A stretch of 64,000 nucleotides of DNA from Proteiniclasticum aestuarii. Lineage in GTDB: Bacteria; Bacillota; Clostridia; Clostridiales; Clostridiaceae. The notes beneath the pieces are model-generated. The model ran no database searches. It was not told the DNA's origin and was given only the letters and a program-made list of their open reading frames with translations. Each line of letters opens with the position of its first letter. The stretch's first letter is position 1. Shown in pieces: positions 26,610 to 34,648 of this stretch. The stretch covers positions 1-64,000 of the forward strand of contig NZ_JAFNJU010000008.1 in NCBI RefSeq assembly GCF_017368455.1, written 5' to 3'. The translations under genes and the position numbers were made by a program.

Positions 26610-27593
26610 TCACAGAATCTCTCTGAAGAATCTCAGAGCATTCTGGCTGAAGATCTTATCCATGTCTCCTGTACTGAAGCCCCTTCTCTCCAGGGCATCC
26701 ACCAGCAGATGCATCTTCGAAGCATCCGCAAGGTCCAGCGTCTCTTCGATGCCATCAAAATCGGAACCCAGTGCGATGACATCGATGCCTGCCACCTTCC
26801 GGACATGCTCGATATGGTCTGCCACCGTTTCTGCTGCTCCTCTCTGGCGAAGTCTGTCTCGATCTTCATCCAGAAAAGTCAGGCAGTAGTTCATACCCAC
26901 AATACCCCCTTTTTCCGCCAGTACTTTCAGCATATGGTCCGTAAGGTTTCGTGGATGGCTAGAGAGGCTCCTGGAATCGGAATGACTGGCAAGAAAAGGC
27001 TTTCTGGCATGCCTTGCCACATCATAGAAGCCTTCATCAGACAGATGGGAGACATCCACCATGATGCCAAGATTTTCCATCTCGGAGAGAAAGGCGAGTC
27101 CCTGCTCTTTCAATCCCCTGAAGGAACCTGTCGCACTCTTCTCGAAATCCGTGGCTGGATATCCGATGGGGTTCTCATAGTTCCAGGTGAGGGTGATCAT
27201 CCTTACACCCAGCTGATGCATCATCCGGAGCACCGAAAGATCTCCCGCTGTGACACCACCATCTTCGATGGTGAGAAGAGCCGAAATCTTTCCCTCTTCC
27301 CTGTTTCTTTCAATGTCCGAAAAACAGTAGACAGGTGCCATGTCCGAAGCATACACCTTCATGATCTCATGAAAAATATCTATTTCCTGCAGGGTCTCAA
27401 TAAGGGGAGAGGATGGGCTATTCTTAGCATCGGTGAATGCCGCGAAGCACTGAAGAAGGTAGTCTCCTTTCTTCAGCTTGAAAAGGTCCACGTGCAGATC
27501 ATTTCTTCCGAATGTCTTCTCTATACCACTCTGCCTCGCCTTACTCAGTGCCATGAGCGTATCACAGTGGAGATCCACAACTTTCATCTTCAT
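26610..27593 (-). CDS. Membrane-type dipeptidase, peptidase family M19
   Basis: 327 residues of the renal dipeptidase family, a TIM-barrel binuclear zinc enzyme that hydrolyses dipeptides, including ones with D-residues. Metal ligands: DLHCDT (H-x-D) at the N-terminus, Glu in LLTIEDGG, His in VDVSHLSDEG and the SHSDSRSL block; IALGSDFDGIE supplies the last Asp. No signal peptide, so the enzyme is cytoplasmic. Starts at 27593 or 27587 are both possible; the second has the better spacing to AGGAAGG. It is a single gene with an independent upstream region. Confidence 0.92.
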   Translation of the reverse strand: MKMKVVDLHCDTLMALSKARQSGIEKTFGRNDLHVDLFKLKKGDYLLQCFAAFTDAKNSPSSPLIETLQEIDIFHEIMKVYASDMAPVYCFSDIERNREEGKISALLTIEDGGVTAGDLSVLRMMHQLGVRMITLTWNYENPIGYPATDFEKSATGSFRGLKEQGLAFLSEMENLGIMVDVSHLSDEGFYDVARHARKPFLASHSDSRSLSSHPRNLTDHMLKVLAEKGGIVGMNYCLTFLDEDRDRLRQRGAAETVADHIEHVRKVAGIDVIALGSDFDGIEETLDLADASKMHLLVDALERRGFSTGDMDKIFSQNALRFFREIL

Positions 27594-27691
27594 CCCTTCC
27601 TTCCTGCAGCTGTATTATATTTATTATAATCCACTTAAATGAACAAGCACAAATAATCCGTTCTCAAGGCTTGCCCCTCCTTCTGTGTCTT

Positions 27692-27721
27692 GCAAATGAA
27701 ATGACAATCATGCGATAATAG
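27692..27721 (+). promoter_or_regulatory. Possible promoter of ECF/DUF1893 operon
   Basis: TTGCAA followed after about 18 bases by GATAAT, in the 27690-27722 region. A small AGAGTG/CACTCT hairpin at 27799-27814 lies in the leader; I see no known riboswitch fold despite the vitamin-transporter-like product. Confidence 0.35.
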
Positions 27722-27847
27722 GAAAAGTAATGATATTTCTGAGATCTGTCAGAATATCAATTTATGGAAATCAGAATATGAAATCACGACAGCCTACGAT
27801 GCAGAGTGAAAACACTCTATCCGGAATCAGAATTCATGGAGGTATCA

Positions 27848-28372
27848 ATGTCAAATTCGAGAAAAATAACCTATACAGCCCTGTTTCTGGCCTTCAGCAT
27901 CCTGCTGCCCCAGATCTTTCATCTGTTCGGAGGAACCGGACCGGTCTTTCTGCCCATGCATATTCCAGTGCTCCTGGCGGGGCTTTATCTGGGTGGCATT
28001 CAGGGTGCACTCATCGGTTTTCTGGCACCGATCTTCAGCTCCTTCCTGACAGGCATGCCGGCGATTCCCATACTCTACTTCATGATTGTGGAGGTCACCG
28101 TTTATGGGTTTGCAGCAGGATTCTTCTACCAGAAGAAGAAACTGAACATCTATGTGTCCCTGGTGCTGTCCATGATCATGGGTAGAGTATTTCTTGCTCT
28201 GACCGTGTACACGCTGCAGCCGGTTCTGGGACTTACGATCTCTCCGTCAGCCTATTTCACCGGAGCTCTCCTTACAGGAATCCCAGGAATGCTGATTCAG
28301 CTGCTCTTTATCCCTGTAATGATCCGGCTACTGGAAAAGGCGGGTGAACATATTGTCCGATACAATGCTTAG
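27848..28372 (+). CDS. ECF transporter S component
   Basis: 174 residues with six hydrophobic helices. N-terminal KITYTALFLAFSILLPQI and the block PMHIPVLLAGLYLGGIQGALIGFLAPI are typical of substrate-binding S components of energy-coupling-factor importers for vitamins or trace nutrients. The ATP-ase and T subunits are not in the window, as expected for a shared (group II) ECF module. ATG 27848 is chosen because GGAGG is 5 bases upstream; the frame opens earlier without a site. It overlaps the DUF1893 gene by 29 bases. The substrate is unknown. Confidence 0.85.
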   Translation: MSNSRKITYTALFLAFSILLPQIFHLFGGTGPVFLPMHIPVLLAGLYLGGIQGALIGFLAPIFSSFLTGMPAIPILYFMIVEVTVYGFAAGFFYQKKKLNIYVSLVLSMIMGRVFLALTVYTLQPVLGLTISPSAYFTGALLTGIPGMLIQLLFIPVMIRLLEKAGEHIVRYNA

Positions 28373-28793
28373 ACTTCTGGAAGAAAAAGAGGCCGCCTGC
28401 CTCATCTACAGTGGAGAGACGCTCTTGCATCATTCTCAGAGCATTGGTGTAAAACCGCTGCTGGAGTTCATGGAGAAGTATCCAGAAGGCTATGAAAAAG
28501 AGGATCTTCTCCTCATCGACAAGGTCATCGGAAAAGCGGCCCTTCTCCTGTCGGTGCTGCTGAACATGAAAACCATCCATACTCCTGTGGCAAGCAGGGC
28601 TGCGGTGGAGGCTGCAAAAGTCCATGGTGTAAAACTTTATGCCGAAACCGTTGTTCCCTACATCCTGAACAGAGAGAAAAACGGCATGTGTCCCCTGGAA
28701 AAATCCGTCCTGGATACCACTGATCCGAAGGAGGCACTTCAGAACATAAGAGAAGCCATCAGAATCCTCATGGCCAAAAAAAAAGACCACTAA
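28344..28793 (+). CDS. DUF1893 domain protein
   Basis: 149 residues from GTG 28344 (ATG 28365 is an alternative). The family pattern is plain: SIGVKPLLEFME, DLLLIDKVIGKAALLLSVL, ASRAAVEAAKVHGV and NREKNGMCPLEKSVL, i.e. a DKvvGkAAa motif and a C-terminal NR--g-CP-E motif with conserved Asp, Lys and Cys. DUF1893 proteins adopt a cytidine-deaminase-like fold by family knowledge, with no established reaction. The overlap with the S-component gene implies coupling, so the protein may act on the imported compound. Confidence 0.85.
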   Translation: MNILSDTMLRLLEEKEAACLIYSGETLLHHSQSIGVKPLLEFMEKYPEGYEKEDLLLIDKVIGKAALLLSVLLNMKTIHTPVASRAAVEAAKVHGVKLYAETVVPYILNREKNGMCPLEKSVLDTTDPKEALQNIREAIRILMAKKKDH

Positions 28794-28886
28794 GGATAAC
28801 GATCTGTCCTTTTCCGCTCTGGAAGCCGCACCGGACTTTTATCCGTAGAACACGATGCATCTGCAATAGACTGATCTCATAGAGTG

Positions 28887-28935
28887 AAAAGGAAGAAGCC
28901 CATGGAAACTCAGATTCCATGCGCTTCTTCCTTTT
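28887..28935. terminator. Bidirectional terminator between DUF1893 and citF
   Basis: Stem AAAAGGAAGAAGC/GCTTCTTCCTTTT with an inner CATGGAA/TTCCATG hairpin; serves both converging units. Confidence 0.85.
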
Positions 28936-28956
28936 GGCTCTATTCTTTATTTGATT

Positions 28957-30462
28957 CTATACCTTATAAATCGCATCCAGTATGGTCCCATCACGGTATT
29001 CACTGACCGCAACAATCTGGTCGCTCTTTTCCCTCTTTTCCGGAATGCCTGTATAGAAGTCCGCAATCTTCTTCAGTTCATGGATCTCCATGATCTTTAG
29101 ATTGGTTTCCTCTTTCAGTTTATCAATCAGCTCTTTGTGTTTCGGATTGATAGCGATGCCACGTTCTGTGACCAGTACATCCACCGTCTCCCCAGGTGTG
29201 GTGACTGTGGTCACTTCATCCACCAGACAGGAGATTCTTGAATTCACAAGTTTTGAAACGATGATGGCAAGCTTCGCTCCAGCTGCAGTATCCGCATGTC
29301 CACCAGAACCGCCAAGAATGATGCCATCACTGCCTGTGGTGACATTGACGTTGAAGTCCAGATCGATTTCGCTGGCCCCGAGAATCACCACATCCAGTTT
29401 GTTCACTATGTTATCAGGATTGTTGATGTTCGCATAGGTATGCGCACTCATCTTGATGTGGTTCTCGTTGACCTTGATGGATTCCACCGCATCCAGATTG
29501 AAGCACTGAACATCATAGAGCTTTTCAAAATATCCTTCCTTCAGGAGATTCACCAGATAGTCCGTGATGCCTCCTGATGCGAAGGATCCCTTAATCTTCT
29601 TTTCCTTCATGATCTTCTTGAGCTCATTGGCAACAGCCAGGGAGATTCCTCCTGCACCGGTCTGGAAGCTCATTCCGTTCTCCAGTAATCCGCTGTGCTC
29701 TATAAGTTTTGCCGCATCACGGGCGATCTTCAGCCCCACCGGATCTTTGGTGATCTGAGTCGTTCCGCTGACAATTCCCTTGGGATCCCCTATGGAATGG
29801 ACCTTCACGACATAATCCACCAGATGTCCTGAAATTTCCGGTCTATTCACAGTCTTCGATGTATAATCCGTGATTGCCACAACCTTCTTGGCTGTTTCGG
29901 CATCCGCATGAGCATATCCGAGCACACCGCAGGATGCAGGACCTTCAGAGCCAGTAAGGCTTCCATTGGCATCCACTGCCGGTGCGGCTATAAAGGCTAC
30001 ATCCACATTCACTTCACCTTCAATCATGCTTCTTGGTCTACCACCGTGGGTGGTCATATGGCAGATTTCCTTCAGCTTTCCTTTACTGATGGCAACGCCC
30101 ACTGGTCCGGAAATATAGGAAGCAAGTACTTTCGTCACTGTTTCATCTTCAAACATGGGCACAAGGCATGAATGACAGGGGAAAATCGATGTGGCGGCCA
30201 CTGTCATATTCTTGATACCTCTTTCATGAAGCTTCTCCATAACCATGGGCAGCACATGGTCTCCGTTTCTCATATGATGATGAAAACTTACGGTCATGCC
30301 ATCATGAAGATCGAGCTTGTCCAGAACTTCATCCAGATTATCAGAAAAGACAGGTTTTCTGGCAAGATCCTTCTTTGGAGAGACGAATGCATGAGTCTTC
30401 ACATTTTTGAACGGTCCCTCATAGGGCCTGTCCAGTCCTTCTCTTCCTATTGAATTTCTCAT
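28957..30462 (-). CDS. citF: Citrate lyase alpha subunit (citrate:acetyl-ACP transferase)
   Basis: 501 residues from ATG 30462, which forms an ATGA overlap with the citE stop and has GGGGG 8 bases upstream. The subunit exchanges acetyl for citryl on the CitD carrier. Recognisable CoA-transferase-like blocks: DGMTVSFHHHMRNGD, SGPVGVAISKG, HMTTHGGRPRSMIEGE, CGVLGYAHADAET and GGSGGHADTAAGA. It completes a citD-citE-citF set in canonical order, ending in a bidirectional terminator. citC, citX and citG, needed to acetylate and build the prosthetic group, are not adjacent. Confidence 0.95.
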   Translation of the reverse strand: MRNSIGREGLDRPYEGPFKNVKTHAFVSPKKDLARKPVFSDNLDEVLDKLDLHDGMTVSFHHHMRNGDHVLPMVMEKLHERGIKNMTVAATSIFPCHSCLVPMFEDETVTKVLASYISGPVGVAISKGKLKEICHMTTHGGRPRSMIEGEVNVDVAFIAAPAVDANGSLTGSEGPASCGVLGYAHADAETAKKVVAITDYTSKTVNRPEISGHLVDYVVKVHSIGDPKGIVSGTTQITKDPVGLKIARDAAKLIEHSGLLENGMSFQTGAGGISLAVANELKKIMKEKKIKGSFASGGITDYLVNLLKEGYFEKLYDVQCFNLDAVESIKVNENHIKMSAHTYANINNPDNIVNKLDVVILGASEIDLDFNVNVTTGSDGIILGGSGGHADTAAGAKLAIIVSKLVNSRISCLVDEVTTVTTPGETVDVLVTERGIAINPKHKELIDKLKEETNLKIMEIHELKKIADFYTGIPEKREKSDQIVAVSEYRDGTILDAIYKV

Positions 30463-31325
30463 CTGACTAACCCCCATTTCCTGGCAGAATCTACAATCTG
30501 CTCCGCACGCTTGATGACGGGCAGATCCACCATCTTCCCTTTATAGCTGAACACACCAAGACCCTTCTTCTCCGCTTCTTCCGCCTCGTTTAGAATGATC
30601 TGCGCTTCTTCGATTTCTTCCTGAGTAGGTGAGAAAACCTCATGAATGGTCACAATCTGACGAGGATTGATAGCCAGTCTTCCAGTGAATCCTATGGATT
30701 TGGCAAATCTTGTATCGCCTTCCAGGCCTTCCACATCATCAATATCTGTAAAAGGTGTATCCAGTGCATCGATCCTGTAGGCTCTTGCAGCGGTAGCCAC
30801 CAGATATCTGGCATATTCGATTTCCTTGCTTTCCCTGGTTCTCTTGATGCCCATATCACTGGACAGATCTTCTGCGCCTAAAAGAATCGCATCGATACGA
30901 TCTGAGGACTCGATGATATTTCGAAGATCGATGAGTCCCATGGCGCTTTCGATGATCAGTAGTAGCTTCGTCTTTTTCCCCGTTTGATGGGCTTCTTCCA
31001 GTCTCTCGATTTCCTTCACCATGGTCTGAACCGATTCCACGCTGGCCTTCGGAATGACGATTCCATCTGGCTCTGCAGGAATGATGCTTTCCAGATCTTC
31101 CTTCCAGTAGGGAGAATCCAGGGGATTCACTCTCACGGTCACTTCCACTCCTTGCAGGGGCAGAAAAGACAGTGCTTCTCTCACAAGAATTCTCGCCGCA
31201 TCCTTTTCCTTCAGGGAGACTGCATCCTCCAGGTCAAAGATGATGGAGTCTGCTTCCAGGCAGTCTGCTGAAGTCAGCATTCCCGGGTTGTTGCCAGGCA
31301 TAAACAGTAAACTTCTTCTACTCAT
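30459..31325 (-). CDS. citE: Citrate lyase beta subunit (citryl-ACP lyase)
   Basis: 288 residues of the HpcH/HpaI-CitE superfamily, a TIM barrel that cleaves citryl-carrier to oxaloacetate and acetyl-carrier with Mg2+. Key blocks: SLLFMPGNNPGML, DSIIFDLEDAVSLKEKD (metal-binding Glu-Asp), VRVNPLDSPYW, IESAMGLIDL and LLGAEDLSSDMGI (second metal ligands). It overlaps citD by 8 bases and citF by 4, so the three subunits are translationally coupled. Confidence 0.95.
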   Translation of the reverse strand: MSRRSLLFMPGNNPGMLTSADCLEADSIIFDLEDAVSLKEKDAARILVREALSFLPLQGVEVTVRVNPLDSPYWKEDLESIIPAEPDGIVIPKASVESVQTMVKEIERLEEAHQTGKKTKLLLIIESAMGLIDLRNIIESSDRIDAILLGAEDLSSDMGIKRTRESKEIEYARYLVATAARAYRIDALDTPFTDIDDVEGLEGDTRFAKSIGFTGRLAINPRQIVTIHEVFSPTQEEIEEAQIILNEAEEAEKKGLGVFSYKGKMVDLPVIKRAEQIVDSARKWGLVR

Positions 31326-31581
31326 ACGCTCTTCTCACCGCCGTTTCCACTCTTGCTCTGATGGTATAGTCGAGAGCCCCACGATCCTCCACGAGAATTC
31401 TGCAGTCCTCCACCCCTAATCTCACGAGCGTCTCTCTTATGGTATTTTCAATCTGCTTTCCAAAGGTCTCCATGACCGAACTTTCAATGGAGAGATCAAT
31501 GCCACCCTCTCCTGGCACAATGCGAACCTGACAGTCATTGGACTGCAGTGTTCCAGCTATGGCTTGTTTTCTTATTTCCAT
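31318..31581 (-). CDS. citD: Citrate lyase acyl carrier protein (gamma subunit)
   Basis: 87 residues, a little shorter than usual (about 95-100). It carries the triphosphoribosyl-dephospho-CoA group on a serine in AGTLQSND near residue 14, and the C-terminal ALDYTIRARVETAVRRA is typical. GTGAGG lies 6-7 bases upstream. It is the first gene of the cit trio, 102 bases behind the malic enzyme gene, with a weak hairpin (31648-31672) in the gap that lacks a U-tract, so read-through is expected. Confidence 0.92.
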   Translation of the reverse strand: MEIRKQAIAGTLQSNDCQVRIVPGEGGIDLSIESSVMETFGKQIENTIRETLVRLGVEDCRILVEDRGALDYTIRARVETAVRRAYE

Positions 31582-31647
31582 ACTTTACCTCACTATCTAT
31601 ACTGAATCATTACTTCTCTGATTACGATTTCATACTACCTCTGAAGA

Positions 31648-31672
31648 AGGATGAATCATTCCAATTCATCCT
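31648..31672 (-). other. Hairpin between malic enzyme and citD
   Basis: Perfect 9-bp stem AGGATGAAT/ATTCATCCT with a 7-base loop but no U-run on the minus strand; more likely a processing or stability element than a terminator. Confidence 0.45.
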
Positions 31673-31682
31673 CCTGTTCTAT

Positions 31683-32861
31683 TTATATTCTGGCTAGACC
31701 CTGTTCCTTCGCTTTTTCAGCAACGGCTTTTGCCACCACTTCAGCAACTCTCGGATCGAAGGCATTTGGAATCACATACTCTTCGCTGAGCTCCTCATCG
31801 GATATGAGCGATGCGATACCTTCTGCCGCTGCAAGCTTCATCTCTTCTGTGATCTTACTTGCTCTCACATCCAGTGCTCCACGGAAGAGTCCCGGAAATG
31901 CCAGCACATTGTTGACCTGGTTCGGGAAGTCGGAGCGTCCTGTTCCCACGACTCTTGCGCCACCTGCCACTGCATCCTCATAGGTGATTTCGGGCTCCGG
32001 ATTCGCCATGGCGAAAATGATGGCATCCTTCTTCATGGTGGAGACCATTTCCTTCGTGATGACTTTCGGTGCACTGACACCAATGAAAATATCCGCTCTC
32101 ATCATGGCTTCCGCCATGGTCAGTCTTTCATTTTCATTATTCGTGATCTCTGCAACTTCCTTTTCCACGAAATTATAGTTTTCCATCTCACTCTTACTAA
32201 GAAGTCCCTCTTTATTGAAGGCATAAATGTTCGCAATGCCCAGGTTCTTCATCATCTTGATGACAGAGCTTCCTGCCGCCCCTGTACCGGAAATCACTGC
32301 CGTGCAGTTTTCCGCTTTCTTTCCCACAAGCTTCAGTGCATTCATGATTCCTGAAGTGACCACGATGGCCGTGCCATGCTGATCATCATGAAAAACCGGA
32401 ATGTCCAGCTCTTCAATCAGGGTTCTTTCAATTTCCACACATCTGGGTGCACTGATGTCTTCCAGATTGATTCCGCCGAAGGTCGGTGCGATGCGCTTTA
32501 TGGTTTCGATGATTTCCTTCGGATCTTTTGTGTCCAGCACAATTGGAATCGCATTGACTCCTGCAAAGCGTTTGAAAAGCGCTGCCTTTCCTTCCATGAC
32601 AGGAAGGGCGGCCTCAGGACCGATATCTCCCAGTCCCAGGACTGCTGTTCCATCGGATACGACTGCCACAATATTCCCCTTCCATGTGTATTTATATGCT
32701 TCATCCTTGTTCTTAGAAATCTCAATACAGGGCTGAGCCACACCTGGTGTGTACGCAATGGAAAGATCTTCCTTATTCTCCAAAGGCGCCTTCAATTCCA
32801 CACTGATTTTACCTTTCCATTCTTCATGCTTTTTAAGTGCAATTTCATAATAATCTGCCAT
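31683..32861 (-). CDS. Malic enzyme (NAD(P)-dependent), probable oxaloacetate-decarboxylating role
   Basis: 392 residues from ATG 32861 (GGAGG 5 bases upstream). Short prokaryotic malic enzyme: SIAYTPGVAQPC, then the Lys/Asp active site around GLGDIGPEAALPVMEGKA, FHDDQHGTAIVV metal block, and the nucleotide fold AVISGTGAAGSSVI. No phosphotransacetylase domain. Directly upstream of citDEF it matches the lactic acid bacteria arrangement in which the malic enzyme homologue CitM decarboxylates oxaloacetate from citrate lyase to pyruvate. That role is inferred from position; ordinary malate decarboxylation is equally possible. Confidence 0.92.
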   Translation of the reverse strand: MADYYEIALKKHEEWKGKISVELKAPLENKEDLSIAYTPGVAQPCIEISKNKDEAYKYTWKGNIVAVVSDGTAVLGLGDIGPEAALPVMEGKAALFKRFAGVNAIPIVLDTKDPKEIIETIKRIAPTFGGINLEDISAPRCVEIERTLIEELDIPVFHDDQHGTAIVVTSGIMNALKLVGKKAENCTAVISGTGAAGSSVIKMMKNLGIANIYAFNKEGLLSKSEMENYNFVEKEVAEITNNENERLTMAEAMMRADIFIGVSAPKVITKEMVSTMKKDAIIFAMANPEPEITYEDAVAGGARVVGTGRSDFPNQVNNVLAFPGLFRGALDVRASKITEEMKLAAAEGIASLISDEELSEEYVIPNAFDPRVAEVVAKAVAEKAKEQGLARI

Positions 32862-32893
32862 GGAATCCTCCATTCTTAATACCATTCTTTGCA

Positions 32894-32930
32894 GACACAT
32901 TCTGAAATGTGTCGTTAATAGAATATTAAC
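32894..32930. promoter_or_regulatory. Two adjacent inverted repeats upstream of malic enzyme-cit operon
   Basis: GACACATT-ctga-AATGTGTC (32894-32913, 8-4-8) is followed without a gap by GTTAATA-gaa-TATTAAC (32914-32930, 7-3-7), both perfect. They lie 33-69 bases upstream of the malic enzyme start, where a promoter and operator are expected. The second could contain an AT-rich -10. The binding protein is unknown; no cit regulator gene is in the window. Confidence 0.55.
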
Positions 32931-33136
32931 ATACATCAGGAACAGTGTAAACGAAGGGAATAACGTTCAACCTTTTTCATCCCTTTTCTGAATGAGTCGA
33001 CTGTTTCAGCAAGAAGAGCAGAAAGTGTAGGAGATGAATTACAAGAACTGGATGAACCCCTGAAAAGAATCCTCCTGCTCATAGCTCTGAAAAAAATAAG
33101 CACTATTGCGGAAGATCTGCTCGCTTCATTCATATG

Positions 33137-33181
33137 AAAAAGTATCCGGAGTTTCTCGAAAGAAACCCGGATACTTTTTTT
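33137..33181 (-). terminator. Terminator of the oxamate carbamoyltransferase operon
   Basis: AAAAAGTATCCGG/CCGGATACTTTTT with an inner GTTTC/GAAAC extension, 31 bases past the allG stop; T-runs on both strands. Confidence 0.85.
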
Positions 33182-33211
33182 TGCATGTCAGTCTATTCTA
33201 TTTCTACTATT

Positions 33212-34648
33212 CTAGCCTTCCAGTTCCCTGATACGGTCACGCAGAGCCAGAACCGCTTTCTTGAAGCACTCCATGGGCGGATTGACCACACCTGCACCGA
33301 TCATACCGATACCAGGCTCCTTATGAGCAATGGCAGTATCGATCAGCGGAAGAACGCCTGTCTCCAGCACCTTTCTGATGTCGATTCCAGTTGGAATCCC
33401 CAGGAAGTTCAGAATCGGAATGGTCACATTCGGATTCTCTGTGACTGTGATTTCTCCCATCTTCTTGGTGGTAAGGATGGAGTCGTTGACGGTTCCACCG
33501 ACCAGAGATACGATGGCTGGTGCAGTGGACATGGCGAATCCGCCAAGACCATAGGTCTCCGTGATGGCGCTGTCTCCGATGTCAAGCCCTGAATCCTCAG
33601 CCTTGAATCCTGCGAACAGCGGACCGACAACAACCTGAGCAGGTCCTGTGAACCACTGGTTTCCTTCCAGGCCACTGACTCTCACACCGAACTCATATCC
33701 GTTTCGGGCCATGGTCGTTACAACAGAGCTGTATTCCACATTGTGGGCAGCATCCATGGCATTCTTGGCAAGAGCCATCCAGGTAGGACCAGAGAAGTAA
33801 TCGGAGGAAGCGACAAAGTTGAATACATCCACCTTATCCTGTGTGGAGAAACTTGTCTGGACAAGATAAGGCGTAAGGGCCTGGATCAGAAGGGTCGTTC
33901 CCGCCACATTACGATTGTGACATTCATCACCCATATGAAGCGCCTGTGACAGCATGAGTCTCAGATCCAGTTCCCCAGCGATTTCCATCGCTTCCTTCAA
34001 CATGGGTCCCAGTACATCTCTCATCCATACAAGACGGTCGATGACGCTCTGATCGTTGGCACCCATTCTGAGAATCTTGGAAAGCTGCTCACTGAGATTA
34101 GTATAGGAGACATTTCCATAGGTCTTGTTCTCCACAATGTGGACATACATGGAAGGAGAGGTCACTCCGGCCATAGACCCTACTGTTGCATGTTCATGAC
34201 AAGGCGAGAATTCGATTTCTCCTGAAGCCGCCAGTCTTTCCGCATCTTCAATATCCTTTGCAAGACCTTCAAAGACCAGCGCACCCGTAACCGCACCTCT
34301 CATGGCTCCGCACATGTTTTCCCACTTCACAGGGGGGCCTGCGTGGATGATCATGTTCTTCTTCATGCCAGGTATGACATTGATGGCCTGATCAAAACCG
34401 ATGAGCATCGGTCTTGAATTGATGATCTTTTCCACAACCTCTTTGTTGGCTGCGTCGATCTTTTCTCTGATTCCAGGCGTATCCAGATAATCCAGTGCAT
34501 CCAGCACTTCCACATCTCCATCGGCAGGCGGAATGAAGTTCACCTGTGAAACCTTCACGCCCTGTTCGGAAAGATCACTCTTGAACATTTCCAGACCGAC
34601 ATTAATCACTTCCAGTTCATTCTTAAAAATCTCATTCATTGTAGCCAC
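33212..34648 (-). CDS. allG: DUF1116 protein, AllG-like subunit of oxamate carbamoyltransferase
   Basis: 478 residues starting at GTG 34648, one base after the allF stop, with AAGGAGG 8 bases upstream. The DUF1116 (YlbE) family is recognisable from IIHAGPPVKWENMCGAMRGA, EFSPCHEHATVGSMAGVTS and MGDECHNRNVAGTTLL. In E. coli the homologues allF, allG and allH (formerly fdrA, ylbE, ylbF) were reported to make oxamate carbamoyltransferase, which phosphorolyses oxalurate to oxamate and carbamoyl phosphate. All three are consecutive here, which strongly supports the same role. Conserved Cys/His blocks may be catalytic or metal-binding, but that is not established to my knowledge. Confidence 0.9.
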   Translation of the reverse strand: MATMNEIFKNELEVINVGLEMFKSDLSEQGVKVSQVNFIPPADGDVEVLDALDYLDTPGIREKIDAANKEVVEKIINSRPMLIGFDQAINVIPGMKKNMIIHAGPPVKWENMCGAMRGAVTGALVFEGLAKDIEDAERLAASGEIEFSPCHEHATVGSMAGVTSPSMYVHIVENKTYGNVSYTNLSEQLSKILRMGANDQSVIDRLVWMRDVLGPMLKEAMEIAGELDLRLMLSQALHMGDECHNRNVAGTTLLIQALTPYLVQTSFSTQDKVDVFNFVASSDYFSGPTWMALAKNAMDAAHNVEYSSVVTTMARNGYEFGVRVSGLEGNQWFTGPAQVVVGPLFAGFKAEDSGLDIGDSAITETYGLGGFAMSTAPAIVSLVGGTVNDSILTTKKMGEITVTENPNVTIPILNFLGIPTGIDIRKVLETGVLPLIDTAIAHKEPGIGMIGAGVVNPPMECFKKAVLALRDRIRELEG

